From: Bacillus gobiensis
GTDB lineage: Bacteria > Bacillota > Bacilli > Bacillales > Bacillaceae
NCBI RefSeq assembly: GCF_001278705.1
Contig: NZ_CP012600.1
Location: forward strand, 1,612,190-1,676,189
DNA: 64,000 nucleotides
Direction of reading: 5' to 3'
This document shows, one piece after another, positions 1 to 8,634 of this stretch (positions are counted from its first letter, which is position 1; each line of letters opens with the position of its first letter). The notes under the pieces are model-generated. The model did not search any database. It was given only the letters and a program-made list of their open reading frames with translations, and was not told the origin of the DNA. Position numbers and translations under genes: made by a program.

Positions 1-435
1 AGCCTCAGAGTCAGGATGAAAAGGTAATTCTTTAAATACGTCATCCGGCATCTTAAATGAGGGTGATGAAGAGATTCCAGGAATATTGAAGTAATCTCTC
101 ACTAACTTTCCTGCTCCGAACATATCATACAGCACAAAATCAAAAGAAATGCTTTCTGACAATTGTTTCGTGATTTCCAGTATATCAAGCGACGATTGAA
201 TATGAATGTTTAAAAATGCTTGTAACCCTGCTGATGAAGAAGAATCAATGGAGGCTTTACTGAGCAGATCCGGATGAAGATGTACCTTTGCTCCCACTCC
301 TTCTAGCCGTTCCTTAAACTTTTCAGTCGTAATGTAGTGTACATTGTCTCCCTGTTCTGCAAGAGCCTTCACAATTCCAAGAGTAGGATTCACATGCCCT
401 TCCGCCGGAAAATTAATGAATAATATGTTTGCCAT
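1..435 (-). CDS. UDP-glycosyltransferase, macrolide type (3' end outside window)
   Basis: The first 145 codons are present, starting at ATG 435 after a GGAGTGAG-type ribosome site; the rest lies before base 1. The N-terminus MANILFINFPAEGHVNPTLG matches the GT1 family of Bacillus glycosyltransferases (YjiC/YojK/macrolide glycosyltransferase), with the GHVNP motif of the acceptor domain. Such enzymes move a sugar from a UDP-sugar onto small hydrophobic acceptors and often act in detoxification. The family is firm; the substrate cannot be told. A good promoter with a palindrome just downstream of its -10 box suggests repression by a MarR-like regulator. Confidence 0.85.
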   Translation of the reverse strand, partial: MANILFINFPAEGHVNPTLGIVKALAEQGDNVHYITTEKFKERLEGVGAKVHLHPDLLSKASIDSSSSAGLQAFLNIHIQSSLDILEITKQLSESISFDFVLYDMFGAGKLVRDYFNIPGISSSPSFKMPDDVFKELPFHPDSEA

Positions 436-471
436 TCTCAAGCTCACTCCTCCAAAGTTTATTGCGAAAGA

Positions 472-523
472 TAGTTATTAATAACTAACATAAATTATAA
501 TTCCAGCACAGAAAGCCAGTCAA
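472..523 (-). promoter_or_regulatory. Promoter and palindromic operator of the glycosyltransferase gene
   Basis: On the minus strand TTGACT (518-523) is followed after 18 bp by TATAAT (494-499). Just downstream is the perfect 16-bp palindrome TAGTTATTAATAACTA (472-487), placed where a bound repressor would block initiation. The palindrome type is common for MarR-family regulators. No MarR gene is seen in the window, so the regulator would act in trans. Confidence 0.6.
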
Positions 524-588
524 CAAATGACACTTGTATAAGGAAAAATAGTTCTCTTCTCCCTTTTCTTTCTTTTTATATCTAGGAC

Positions 589-616
589 AAAAGTTATTCC
601 AATTGGAATAACTTTT
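589..616. repeat. Perfect 28-bp palindrome
   Basis: Bases 589-602 are the exact reverse complement of 603-616, centred on CCAATTGG. It lies between the bkdB terminator and the glycosyltransferase promoter. It has no separate loop, so it looks more like a protein binding site than a terminator, although the arm ending in TTTT leaves a weak terminator possible. Confidence 0.6.
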
Positions 617-640
617 CCCATAATATTATTAAACCTTCTA

Positions 641-678
641 AAAAAAGAAAGCAGACGTTTTCAGTCCGCTTTCTTTTT
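641..678 (-). terminator. Rho-independent terminator of the bkd operon
   Basis: Read on the minus strand, AAAGCGGAC and GTCTGCTTT form a 9-bp stem (one GU pair) with a 7-nt loop, followed by TTTTTTT. It lies about 25 bp after the bkdB stop. The A-rich other flank could also let it work on the plus strand. Confidence 0.8.
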
Positions 679-700
679 ATTACTCTTTTATATATCAGCC

Positions 701-1966
701 CTAATAAACTGACATCGTTTCTTCATCAATGGTTTCCAGAATTTCTTTCACCCTCGCAAGAAATCTTCCGGATACAAGTCCGTCAAGTACTCTGTGATCA
801 ATGGAAAGGCAAATATTAATCATATCTCTTATCGCAATCATATTACCCTCCATAACCATCGGACGTTTCACGATTGATTCAATTTGCAGGATAGCTGCTT
901 GCGGATGGTTTATAATACCCATCGATTGAATGGAGCCGAATGAACCAGTATTGTTCACAGTAAACGTCCCCCCGCTCATATCCTCCGCATTCAGTGTTCC
1001 TGATCTCGCTTTTTTCGCCAGATCAACAATGTCCCTTGCAATTCCTTTGATCGTTTTATCGTCCGCATGCTTAATGACAGGTACATATAAGGCATCTTCT
1101 GCAGCAACTGCGATCGAAAGGTGAATATCTTTTTTCTGAATGATGGAATCGCCCGCCCATGTGCTATTGATTTGCGGGAATTCCTTTAATGCTTTTGCAA
1201 CGGCTTTTACAAAAAACGCGAAAAAGGTAAGATTAAATCCTTCTTTTTGTTTAAATTCTTCCTTGATACGATTTCGGTAAGTAACCAAATCCGTCACATC
1301 CACCTCAACCATCATCCAAGCATGGGGAATTTCAGTTTTGCTCTTAACCATATTCGCCGCGATCGTCTTTCTGACTCCGGAAACCGGAATTTCTTTGTCG
1401 CCCGACTGTGGCAATGGTTGTGCGATTTCTGCTTTTTCTTCAGCTTGCACCATGGCTGGATCTGGCTTTTCAACACCCTTGCTGGTTTCAGGAATTGTTC
1501 CTGATTCGATGATTTTTTGCAAATCCTTTCTTGTTATACGACCGCCGGCACCTGTCCCTTCTACAAGCTGAAGATTTATGCCATTCTCTTCTGCAAGACG
1601 AAGCACAGCTGGAGAATATCGGTTTCGTTTCGATTGATCTTTAGCGCGGTTCGAAGTATTTGAATGACTTTCCTCATTCGGTTCAGAGGCAGAAATTTCT
1701 TCTACTGTGGTCTTTTTTTCTGCCTCTTCTACTTCTATTTTGCATATCGATACTCCGACTTGGAGCATCTCTCCCTCTTGTGCCGTTAATTCCGTAATTT
1801 TCCCGGAATAAGAAGATGGGATTTCCGCATTCACTTTATCTGTCATTACTTCTGCGATTGGATCATATTTCGCTACATGGTCGCCTGGTTTTACGAGCCA
1901 TTTGCTGATTGTGCCTTCTGTTACGCTCTCACCTAACTGCGGCATTGCCATTTGTTCAATAGGCAT
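701..1966 (-). CDS. bkdB: Branched-chain alpha-keto acid dehydrogenase E2 (lipoamide acyltransferase)
   Basis: 421 aa, usual length. An N-terminal lipoyl domain carries the lipoylated lysine in VMTDKVNAEIPS (about residue 44). A charged linker follows, then a peripheral subunit-binding domain (RYSPAVLRLAEENGI, about 117-150) and the CoA acyltransferase domain ending in the catalytic SIDHRVLDG motif. It moves the branched acyl group from E1 to CoA, giving isobutyryl-, isovaleryl- and 2-methylbutyryl-CoA, the primers for branched fatty acids. It is the last gene of the bkd operon, 19 bp behind bkdAB, with a good AAGGAGG site before ATG 1966. Confidence 0.97.
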   Translation of the reverse strand: MPIEQMAMPQLGESVTEGTISKWLVKPGDHVAKYDPIAEVMTDKVNAEIPSSYSGKITELTAQEGEMLQVGVSICKIEVEEAEKKTTVEEISASEPNEESHSNTSNRAKDQSKRNRYSPAVLRLAEENGINLQLVEGTGAGGRITRKDLQKIIESGTIPETSKGVEKPDPAMVQAEEKAEIAQPLPQSGDKEIPVSGVRKTIAANMVKSKTEIPHAWMMVEVDVTDLVTYRNRIKEEFKQKEGFNLTFFAFFVKAVAKALKEFPQINSTWAGDSIIQKKDIHLSIAVAAEDALYVPVIKHADDKTIKGIARDIVDLAKKARSGTLNAEDMSGGTFTVNNTGSFGSIQSMGIINHPQAAILQIESIVKRPMVMEGNMIAIRDMINICLSIDHRVLDGLVSGRFLARVKEILETIDEETMSVY

Positions 1967-1985
1967 AGGTCGTTACCTCCTTGAT

Positions 1986-2969
1986 CTAAAACTCAGCCAA
2001 TTCTTTCATGGCTGCTTCAACCTTGTCCGGATTCACCATAAAGTACTTTTCCATCGTTGGAGCATAAGGCATGGCTGGAACATCTGGACCGGCGAGCCTT
2101 TTAATCGGGGCATCCAAATCAAATAAGCAATGCTCTGCAATAATGGCAGCCACTTCACTCATGACGCTTCCTTCCTTCGTATCCTCTGTTAATAAAAGAA
2201 CTTTCCCTGTTTTAGAAGCTGCCTCGATAATCGCTTCTTGATCAAGAGGATAGACAGTTCGCAAATCCAGAACGTGAACGGATATTCCTTCAGCTGCAAG
2301 GCGATCGGCTGCTTGCAAGGCGAAATGTACACACAGTCCGTACGTAATAACCGTGAGATCTTCTCCTTCCCGTTTTACATCTGCTTTCCCAATAGGCAAA
2401 ACGTAATCATCGTCTGGTACCTCGCCTTTTATCAAACGGTAAGCTCGCTTGTGCTCGAAAAACAGAACCGGGTCTTCATCTCGTATAGCCGCCTTCAATA
2501 ATCCTTTGACATCATAAGGAGTCGATGGCATGACTATTTTCAGTCCCGGCTGATTGGCAAAAATCGCTTCTACGGATTGGGAATGGTAAAGCGCGCCGTG
2601 AATCCCGCCTCCATAAGGAGCACGAATTACGATCGGGCATGTCCAGTCGCTGTTTGTCCTGTAACGAATTTTAGCAGCTTCCGATACAATTTGGTTGACT
2701 GCCGGCATGATAAAATCGGCAAATTGCATCTCTGCAATCGGACGCATCCCATACATAGCAGCGCCTATTCCCACGCCGGCGATTGCAGATTCAGCAAGCG
2801 GCGAGTCGATTACCCGTTCTTCGCCGAATTGCTCATAAAGACCTGAGGTTGCTTTAAATACTCCGCCTTTTTTTCCCACATCTTCACCAAGGACAAAAAC
2901 GCGGGAGTCCCGTTCCATTTCTTCTTTCATTGCCAATGTTACCGCATCAATGTAAGATATTATTGCCAT
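1986..2969 (-). CDS. bkdAB: Branched-chain alpha-keto acid dehydrogenase E1 beta subunit
   Basis: 327 aa, full length. It contains the transketolase-type pyrimidine-binding region (EDVGKKGGVFKATSGL) and the C-terminal transketolase domain, and pairs with BkdAA to bind thiamine diphosphate and decarboxylate keto acids derived from Leu, Ile and Val. It lies 11 bp downstream of bkdAA, so the subunits are probably translated together. Closest families are the E1-beta proteins of pyruvate and acetoin dehydrogenases; the bkd neighbours decide the call. Confidence 0.97.
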   Translation of the reverse strand: MAIISYIDAVTLAMKEEMERDSRVFVLGEDVGKKGGVFKATSGLYEQFGEERVIDSPLAESAIAGVGIGAAMYGMRPIAEMQFADFIMPAVNQIVSEAAKIRYRTNSDWTCPIVIRAPYGGGIHGALYHSQSVEAIFANQPGLKIVMPSTPYDVKGLLKAAIRDEDPVLFFEHKRAYRLIKGEVPDDDYVLPIGKADVKREGEDLTVITYGLCVHFALQAADRLAAEGISVHVLDLRTVYPLDQEAIIEAASKTGKVLLLTEDTKEGSVMSEVAAIIAEHCLFDLDAPIKRLAGPDVPAMPYAPTMEKYFMVNPDKVEAAMKELAEF

Positions 2970-2980
2970 TTGTTCTCCTC

Positions 2981-3973
2981 CTACTCTGCAAACACATGCC
3001 TTAATGCAGCTTCAGGTTCTGCGTAAGGTGCTGCTTCCGCATATTCTGTCGCTTCATTTACTTGCTTCATTACTTCTTCTAAGATAGGTTTTTTGCTTTC
3101 TTCCGTCAGCAAACCAGACTGTGTTAGATATTCTTCATATATTTTTAATGGGTCATTCTGTTTTGCTGCTGCCAGTTCTTCCTCTTCACGGTAGATGCGG
3201 TCATCATCATCGCTTGAATGGGGCGTCATTCGGTAAGAGATCGTTTCAATCAGGGTTGGTCCTTCTCCCTTCATTGCCCGTTCTCTCGCTTCTTTCACGG
3301 CTTGGTACACAGCAAGTAAGTCGTTTCCGTCAACCGTCACACCAGGCATCCCGTACCCCACGGCACGATCTGAAATACGCTCACAGGCCACTTGCTTTTC
3401 ATAGGGAACTGATATTGCGAACTTGTTATTTTCACACATGAAAATGACTGGGAGCTTATGGACGGCTGCAAAGTTTGCGCCTTCGTGAAAATCCCCCTGA
3501 TTGGAGGAGCCTTCCCCAAACGTCACAAGCGTGGCAAGTTTTTTATTTTCCAAGCGACTCGCAAGCGCTATTCCAACTGCGTGTGGAACTTGAGTGGTCA
3601 CAGGCGATGAGCCTGTCACGATCCGATTTTTTTTCTGACCGAAATGCCCCGGCATTTGCTTGCCGCCTGAATTGGGGTCTTCCGCTTTAGCAAAGCCCGA
3701 AAGCATAAGGTCAACAGCAGTCATTCCAAAGGAAAGCACAACCCCCATATCGCGATAATAAGGAAGGACATAATCATTTTCGCGATCCATTGCAAAAGAC
3801 GCACCTACCTGAGCTGCTTCTTGTCCCTGACACGAAACAACAAAAGGGATTTTTCCTGATCGATTTAACAACCACATTCTTTCATCTATCTTCCTAGCCA
3901 GTAACATCGTTTGATACATATCAATTGCTTCAGAATCCGAAATTCCCAGCTGTTTATGTTGAGAGTTTCCCAT
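2981..3973 (-). CDS. bkdAA: Branched-chain alpha-keto acid dehydrogenase E1 alpha subunit
   Basis: 330 aa from ATG 3973, which has an AGGAGG site directly upstream; the longer open frame to 4111 only overlaps lpdV and is not used. The thiamine diphosphate motif GEGSSNQGDFHEGAN followed by CENNKFA is intact, as is the family region SYRMTPHSSDDDD that carries the phosphorylation loop in eukaryotes. With BkdAB it forms E1 of the branched-chain keto acid dehydrogenase. It starts 16 bp after lpdV. Confidence 0.97.
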   Translation of the reverse strand: MGNSQHKQLGISDSEAIDMYQTMLLARKIDERMWLLNRSGKIPFVVSCQGQEAAQVGASFAMDRENDYVLPYYRDMGVVLSFGMTAVDLMLSGFAKAEDPNSGGKQMPGHFGQKKNRIVTGSSPVTTQVPHAVGIALASRLENKKLATLVTFGEGSSNQGDFHEGANFAAVHKLPVIFMCENNKFAISVPYEKQVACERISDRAVGYGMPGVTVDGNDLLAVYQAVKEARERAMKGEGPTLIETISYRMTPHSSDDDDRIYREEEELAAAKQNDPLKIYEEYLTQSGLLTEESKKPILEEVMKQVNEATEYAEAAPYAEPEAALRHVFAE

Positions 3974-3989
3974 AAAGTACCTCCTAATA

Positions 3990-5414
3990 TTAAAAGTGAA
4001 TCGCCTTTCCGTATACAGCTTGAGCTGCTTCCCCGATCGCCTCAGATAACGTCGGATGGGGATGGATTGTCTGGCCGATCTCCCAAGGCGTCGCATCAAG
4101 GACTTTAGCAAGACTCGCTTCTGAAATCATATCCGTTACATGCGGACCGATCATATGGACGCCTAAAATATCATCCGATTTTTCATCGGTAACGATTTTT
4201 ACAAAACCGTCTGTTTCTCCCGCCACAAGCGCTTTGCCTACTGCTTGAAAAGGGAATTTCCCTATTTTCACTTGAAATCCTTTCGCCTTTGCTTCTTCCT
4301 CAGATAAACCAATGCTTGCTGCCTCTGGGAAAGAGTAAATGCATTTCGCCACCTGTAAGGGATCCAGAGGTTTTGGCTGCTCGCCGGCAATATGTTCTAC
4401 TGCAATGATCCCTTCATGTGAGGCCACATGGGCAAGCTGCAGACCACCGATACAATCGCCGATTGCATAAATATGTGATTCTTTTGTTTGCTGCAAGTCA
4501 TTCGTTTTTATGTATCCTTGTTCAATGACGATATCGGTATTTTCTAGACCGATTCCTTCAATATTCGCTTGCCTTCCGACTGAAATGAGCGCTTTATCAG
4601 CAGTAAATGTGAAAATCTCTCCATCTTTTTCGGCATCAACTTTGATTCCCGGGGTCTTTATTGCGGTATGAGGCAAAATTTTCGCGCCCGTAATCAATTC
4701 AATTCCTCTGTTCTTCAGCTGTTTCGCCATTTCTTTGCTTATGCTCTCGTCCTCTGACGGAAGTATTCGATCTGCATATTCAACGACTGTCACTTTAACG
4801 CCGAAATCATTTAGCATAGAAGCCCACTCAATTCCGATCACTCCTCCGCCGATTATCAGCATAGAAGCAGGCAGCTCTTCGAGTGAAAGCGCCTGATCAG
4901 AGGAAAGAACCGTATGCTGATCAAATTCCAGCCCGTCTAACACCTTAGGCCTTGAACCTGTTGCGATCACGACATTTTTTGGAATCAGCATTTGGTTCTC
5001 CTCCCCATTCGCCAACTCAACAGAGACTGTACCAGGGATGGGTGAAAAAATTGAAGGTCCCAAAATCCTTCCGGTGCCTTCAAAAATATCGATTTTCCCT
5101 TTCTTCAGCAAGCTTTTCACACCTTGAAACAACTGGTTGACAATTGCTTGCTTTCGTTCTTGAACCTTTAAGAAGTTAAGAGTAGCGCCTGACGTATTCT
5201 CAACCCCGAAGTCGCTTGCCTGCTGCGTCGTTCTAAATACTTCGGCGCTTCTTAAAAGCGCTTTGCTCGGTATACAGCCTTTATGCAGACACGTGCCGCC
5301 AAGCTTCTCTTTTTCAACTATTGCGACTCGCAAGCCGAGCTGTGATGCACGGATCGCAGCAACATATCCGCCCGTTCCGCCGCCGATTATCACCAGATCA
5401 TATTCTGTTGCCAT
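3990..5414 (-). CDS. lpdV: Dihydrolipoamide dehydrogenase (E3) of the bkd complex
   Basis: 474 aa from ATG 5414 (GAGAGGG site). FAD-binding GGGTGGYVAA at the N-terminus, the redox disulphide in GGTCLHKGCIPSKALL, a second Rossmann motif GGGVIGIEWAS for NAD, and the C-terminal catalytic HPHPTLSE are all present. It reoxidises the lipoyl group of BkdB and makes NADH. Its place inside the bkd operon supports LpdV rather than the pyruvate dehydrogenase E3. Confidence 0.95.
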   Translation of the reverse strand: MATEYDLVIIGGGTGGYVAAIRASQLGLRVAIVEKEKLGGTCLHKGCIPSKALLRSAEVFRTTQQASDFGVENTSGATLNFLKVQERKQAIVNQLFQGVKSLLKKGKIDIFEGTGRILGPSIFSPIPGTVSVELANGEENQMLIPKNVVIATGSRPKVLDGLEFDQHTVLSSDQALSLEELPASMLIIGGGVIGIEWASMLNDFGVKVTVVEYADRILPSEDESISKEMAKQLKNRGIELITGAKILPHTAIKTPGIKVDAEKDGEIFTFTADKALISVGRQANIEGIGLENTDIVIEQGYIKTNDLQQTKESHIYAIGDCIGGLQLAHVASHEGIIAVEHIAGEQPKPLDPLQVAKCIYSFPEAASIGLSEEEAKAKGFQVKIGKFPFQAVGKALVAGETDGFVKIVTDEKSDDILGVHMIGPHVTDMISEASLAKVLDATPWEIGQTIHPHPTLSEAIGEAAQAVYGKAIHF

Positions 5415-5425
5415 TTGTATCCCTC

Positions 5426-6514
5426 TCAATCATTCGGATGATAGTGTTTTGCGTTTTCTTGTCTATTTAAAACCCGCAATGCACCTTCTGCGAGTGCTTG
5501 CAGTTCATTCTCTCCTGGTACGACGTGCACATCGGCAATCCAATCGACATACCTTCTAATGTTCTCCACGATAAGCTTGCTGTGGGCAAGACCGCCTGTT
5601 AAAATAACCGCGTCAACCGTTCCCTGTAACACAGCGGCTGCAGCTCCTATTTCTTTCGCGATTTGATACGTCATTGCTTCATAAACCAGACGCGCTTTTT
5701 CGTTCCCTTCTTCGATCATTGTTTCTACTGAATCTGCTTGGGTCGTACCTAGATAGCCCGCAAGCCCGCTCCCTCCGATCAGCATTTTTATCACTTCATC
5801 CTTGTAATATTGTCCGGAAAAACAGAGATCGACCAAGTCACCTGTCGGAACTGTACCTGCCCTCTCACGACTGAAAGGTCCTTCCCCATGCAAACCGTTA
5901 TTGACATCAATCACTTTTCCATGCCGATGTACACCTATTGTAATTCCGCCTCCCATATGGGTAATGATCAAATTTAAATCCTCATACCGTTTCTGTAAGT
6001 CTGAAGCAATCTTCCGTCCCACCGCCTTCTGATTCAAGGCATGAAAAATGCTTCTTCTCTCGATCGATGGAAATCCGGAAATCTTAGCAATAGGTTCCAT
6101 CTCATCAACAACGACAGGATCAACGATAAAGGCAGGAATGTTTAAGCCTGAAGCAATTTCATTCGCTAAAATGCCGCCAAGATTTGAGACGTGCTGGCCG
6201 GCATGCCCTGTCTTTAAATCTTTAAGCATTGCCTCGTTCACCTCATAGGTGCCTCCTTCAATCGGCCGAATCAGACCGCCTCTGCCGCAAACGGCATCAA
6301 GCCTTGAAAGATTGATTCCTTGATCGTGCAAGGTTTCTAGAATCACCATTTTTCGATATGGATATTGCCCATTAATGCCCCCGAGCTTTATAAGTTCTTT
6401 CTCATCATGTCGGACGATCTTTTCAAAGATTAAACGCTCATTATGGTACACACCTATTTTTGTTGAAGTAGAACCTGGATTAATCGCAAGTATGCGATGC
6501 TCTTTTCCCCGCAA
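5426..6514 (-). CDS. buk: Butyrate (branched-chain fatty acid) kinase
   Basis: About 362 aa of the acetate/butyrate kinase family. The start is taken as TTG 6514, because GGAGG stands 8 bp before it; an upstream TTG at 6529 is possible. The phosphate-binding [12 protein letters not shown] motif opens the protein, and ITHMGGGI and ILTGGLAHS belong to the ASKHA ATPase fold. It forms ATP from acyl phosphates made by Ptb, recovering energy from branched acyl-CoA. Between bcd and lpdV as in B. subtilis. Confidence 0.95.
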   Translation of the reverse strand: MRGKEHRILAINPGSTSTKIGVYHNERLIFEKIVRHDEKELIKLGGINGQYPYRKMVILETLHDQGINLSRLDAVCGRGGLIRPIEGGTYEVNEAMLKDLKTGHAGQHVSNLGGILANEIASGLNIPAFIVDPVVVDEMEPIAKISGFPSIERRSIFHALNQKAVGRKIASDLQKRYEDLNLIITHMGGGITIGVHRHGKVIDVNNGLHGEGPFSRERAGTVPTGDLVDLCFSGQYYKDEVIKMLIGGSGLAGYLGTTQADSVETMIEEGNEKARLVYEAMTYQIAKEIGAAAAVLQGTVDAVILTGGLAHSKLIVENIRRYVDWIADVHVVPGENELQALAEGALRVLNRQENAKHYHPND

Positions 6515-6539
6515 TGTTACTTCCTCCAATTCAAACCCT

Positions 6540-7634
6540 TTACCTTCTGCTTAGTATGTGATGGCCATTTCGTAAAAACTGGCTTCTTGACCGGCGCATC
6601 CTCTCAATCCGTTCTTCAGCGAGACGGTCAGCCGCTAGATATGTCGGAATTCCATCACGATTGGAGATGCTGAGAACCTGTTCAATATTGTTATAAATGC
6701 CTTCGACCTTTTTTAGTGCACGGTCTTTGTTGTACCCATATAATTCATCAGCGACATTGATCACTCCGCCAGCATTTATCACATAATCAGGAGCGTATAC
6801 GATTCCTTTTTCATGAATTAAATCCCCATGCCGTGCTTCCTTCAGCTGATTGTTCGCTGCACCAGCGATTACTTTCGCTTTTAATACCGGAATGGTTTCG
6901 TCGTTAATCGTAGCTCCGAGTGCACATGGAGAGTAAATGTCACACTCCTGCGAATAAATATCTGCCGGATCCACCGCACGTGCGCCGAATTCTTGAACGA
7001 CTCGTTCGACGGCATCTTTATTTATATCCGTCACAATTAGACTTGCACCTTCTTCATGTAAATGGCGGCACAGGTTATAAGCGACATTTCCAACGCCTTG
7101 GACAGCTACCACTTTTCCCTCTAGTGAATCTGTTCCGAATGCTGCTTTAGCTGCCGCCTTCATTCCGCGATACACACCGAAAGCAGTAACAGGCGATGGG
7201 TTTCCAGAGGATCCGAAAACCGGTGAAATACCTGTAACGAAATCTGTTTCATCATGGATAATGTCCATATCCTCTTCAGTTGTCCCGACATCTTCCGCTG
7301 TAATATATCTCCCGTTTAACCCTTGAATATATCTGCCAAAAGCCCGAAACATTTCTTCGTTTTTATCTTTTTTTGGATCGCCGATGATCACTGTTTTCCC
7401 TCCGCCCAAGTTCAATCCGGCGGCTGCGTTTTTATAAGTCATACCTCTTGCAAGTCTAAGCGCATCTTCAATCGCAGATTCCTCATTTTCATATGTCCAC
7501 ATTCTTGTTCCGCCAAGAGCGGGGCCAAGCGTCGTATCATGAATCGCAATAATCGCCTTCAATCCAGAGGCTTCATCTTGGCAAAAAACAAGCTGTTCGT
7601 AGTCATATTTTTCCATATAACGGAATATTTCCAT
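6540..7634 (-). CDS. bcd: Leucine (branched-chain amino acid) dehydrogenase
   Basis: 364 aa of the Glu/Leu/Phe/Val dehydrogenase family. The substrate domain has the glycine-rich [11 protein letters not shown] with its active-site lysine, and the NAD domain has [13 protein letters not shown]. It deaminates Leu, Ile and Val to the keto acids used by the BkdA/B complex. Start ATG 7634 follows AGGAGGAAAACCAG. The normal position is between ptb and buk. Confidence 0.96.
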   Translation of the reverse strand: MEIFRYMEKYDYEQLVFCQDEASGLKAIIAIHDTTLGPALGGTRMWTYENEESAIEDALRLARGMTYKNAAAGLNLGGGKTVIIGDPKKDKNEEMFRAFGRYIQGLNGRYITAEDVGTTEEDMDIIHDETDFVTGISPVFGSSGNPSPVTAFGVYRGMKAAAKAAFGTDSLEGKVVAVQGVGNVAYNLCRHLHEEGASLIVTDINKDAVERVVQEFGARAVDPADIYSQECDIYSPCALGATINDETIPVLKAKVIAGAANNQLKEARHGDLIHEKGIVYAPDYVINAGGVINVADELYGYNKDRALKKVEGIYNNIEQVLSISNRDGIPTYLAADRLAEERIERMRRSRSQFLRNGHHILSRR

Positions 7635-7646
7635 CTGGTTTTCCTC

Positions 7647-8558
7647 CTAAAATGATTCATCTTTTTTCGTGCATAACGCAAGGGCAATCGAATTGAGTTT
7701 GCTTTCAAATGAATCCGACCTGCTAGTTAAAACAATGGGAGCTCTTGCACCGGCGATGATGGCGGACACTTTTGCTCCGGCAAAATAAATGAGCGATTTA
7801 TACAGAATATTACCTGCTTCAATTGTCGGTACTAATAAGATGTCCGCGTTTCCCGGTACATCTCCCGTTAATTGTTTATGTTCTGCAGATAGAGCGGAGA
7901 CAGCATTATCAATGGCTAAAGGTCCATCGATCAAACAATCTTTAATTTGCCCCCTTCGATTCATTTGAGCAAGAGAAGCTGCATGTATGGTTGCTTCCAT
8001 TTTCGGATTGACAGTTTCAACAGCTGCTAAAGCGGCAACTTTTGGTGAATCGACACCTAAATCTCTGGCGACCTTCACTGCATTGGTAACAATCTGCTCC
8101 AATTCCGGCAAATCCGGCTTCAAATTCATTGCAGCATCCGTTACAAACAGGAGCCGATCATATCCTTTGACTTCAAAAACTGCTACATGGGACAACAAAT
8201 ACTTTGTACGCAACCCATACTCTTTGTTCAATACAGCGTTTAAAAGAGTAGATGTTGGCAAATTCCCTTTCATTAGTACTTCGGCATTTTGATTTCGCAC
8301 CGATTTTACTGCCTGCTCCGCAGAATCTTCGGTAGTTTCTGAATGGATCACGTCGACCCAGTCACTAGATATCGAAAGCGAAAGTTGTTCAAGCATCAAT
8401 TGCAGCTTGCTGTGATTCCCAAACAGGATAAAACGGGCTATTTTATGCTCCGTCGCATGTTTTACCGCCTTAAGAACTTCAATATCTTCAGCATGGGCTA
8501 CCGCAATCGTTTGAATCGGTCCGTTTTTCGCTAGATCAATTAAACCTGAAAGCTTCAT
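7647..8558 (-). CDS. ptb: Phosphate butyryltransferase
   Basis: 303 aa from ATG 8558, chosen because AGAGGAGG lies six bases before it; the frame upstream to 8579 has no good site. The protein shows the Pta/Ptb family features KGNLPTSTLLNAVL and VTDAAMNLKPDL. It exchanges CoA for phosphate on branched short-chain acyl groups, feeding Buk. It is the first gene of the operon, directly downstream of the bkdR stop, where a sigma-54 promoter would be expected. Confidence 0.95.
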   Translation of the reverse strand: MKLSGLIDLAKNGPIQTIAVAHAEDIEVLKAVKHATEHKIARFILFGNHSKLQLMLEQLSLSISSDWVDVIHSETTEDSAEQAVKSVRNQNAEVLMKGNLPTSTLLNAVLNKEYGLRTKYLLSHVAVFEVKGYDRLLFVTDAAMNLKPDLPELEQIVTNAVKVARDLGVDSPKVAALAAVETVNPKMEATIHAASLAQMNRRGQIKDCLIDGPLAIDNAVSALSAEHKQLTGDVPGNADILLVPTIEAGNILYKSLIYFAGAKVSAIIAGARAPIVLTSRSDSFESKLNSIALALCTKKDESF

Positions 8559-8613
8559 CCTTTTCCTCCTCTGTGACAAGCCTTTGCATATTGATTCACA
8601 GAATTGATATAGA

Positions 8614-8634
8614 ACTATGCAAATTATTGCACGC
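8614..8634 (-). promoter_or_regulatory. Possible SigL (sigma-54) promoter of the ptb-bkd operon
   Basis: The gap between bkdR and ptb contains GTGCAATAATTTGCA on the minus strand, overlapping the bkdR stop. The -12 part (TTTGCA) fits the sigma-54 consensus well, but the expected GG at -24 reads GT. The presence of the sigma-54 activator BkdR next door is the main support. A second weaker candidate (TGTGAATCAATATGCA) lies about 25 bp downstream. Confidence 0.35.
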
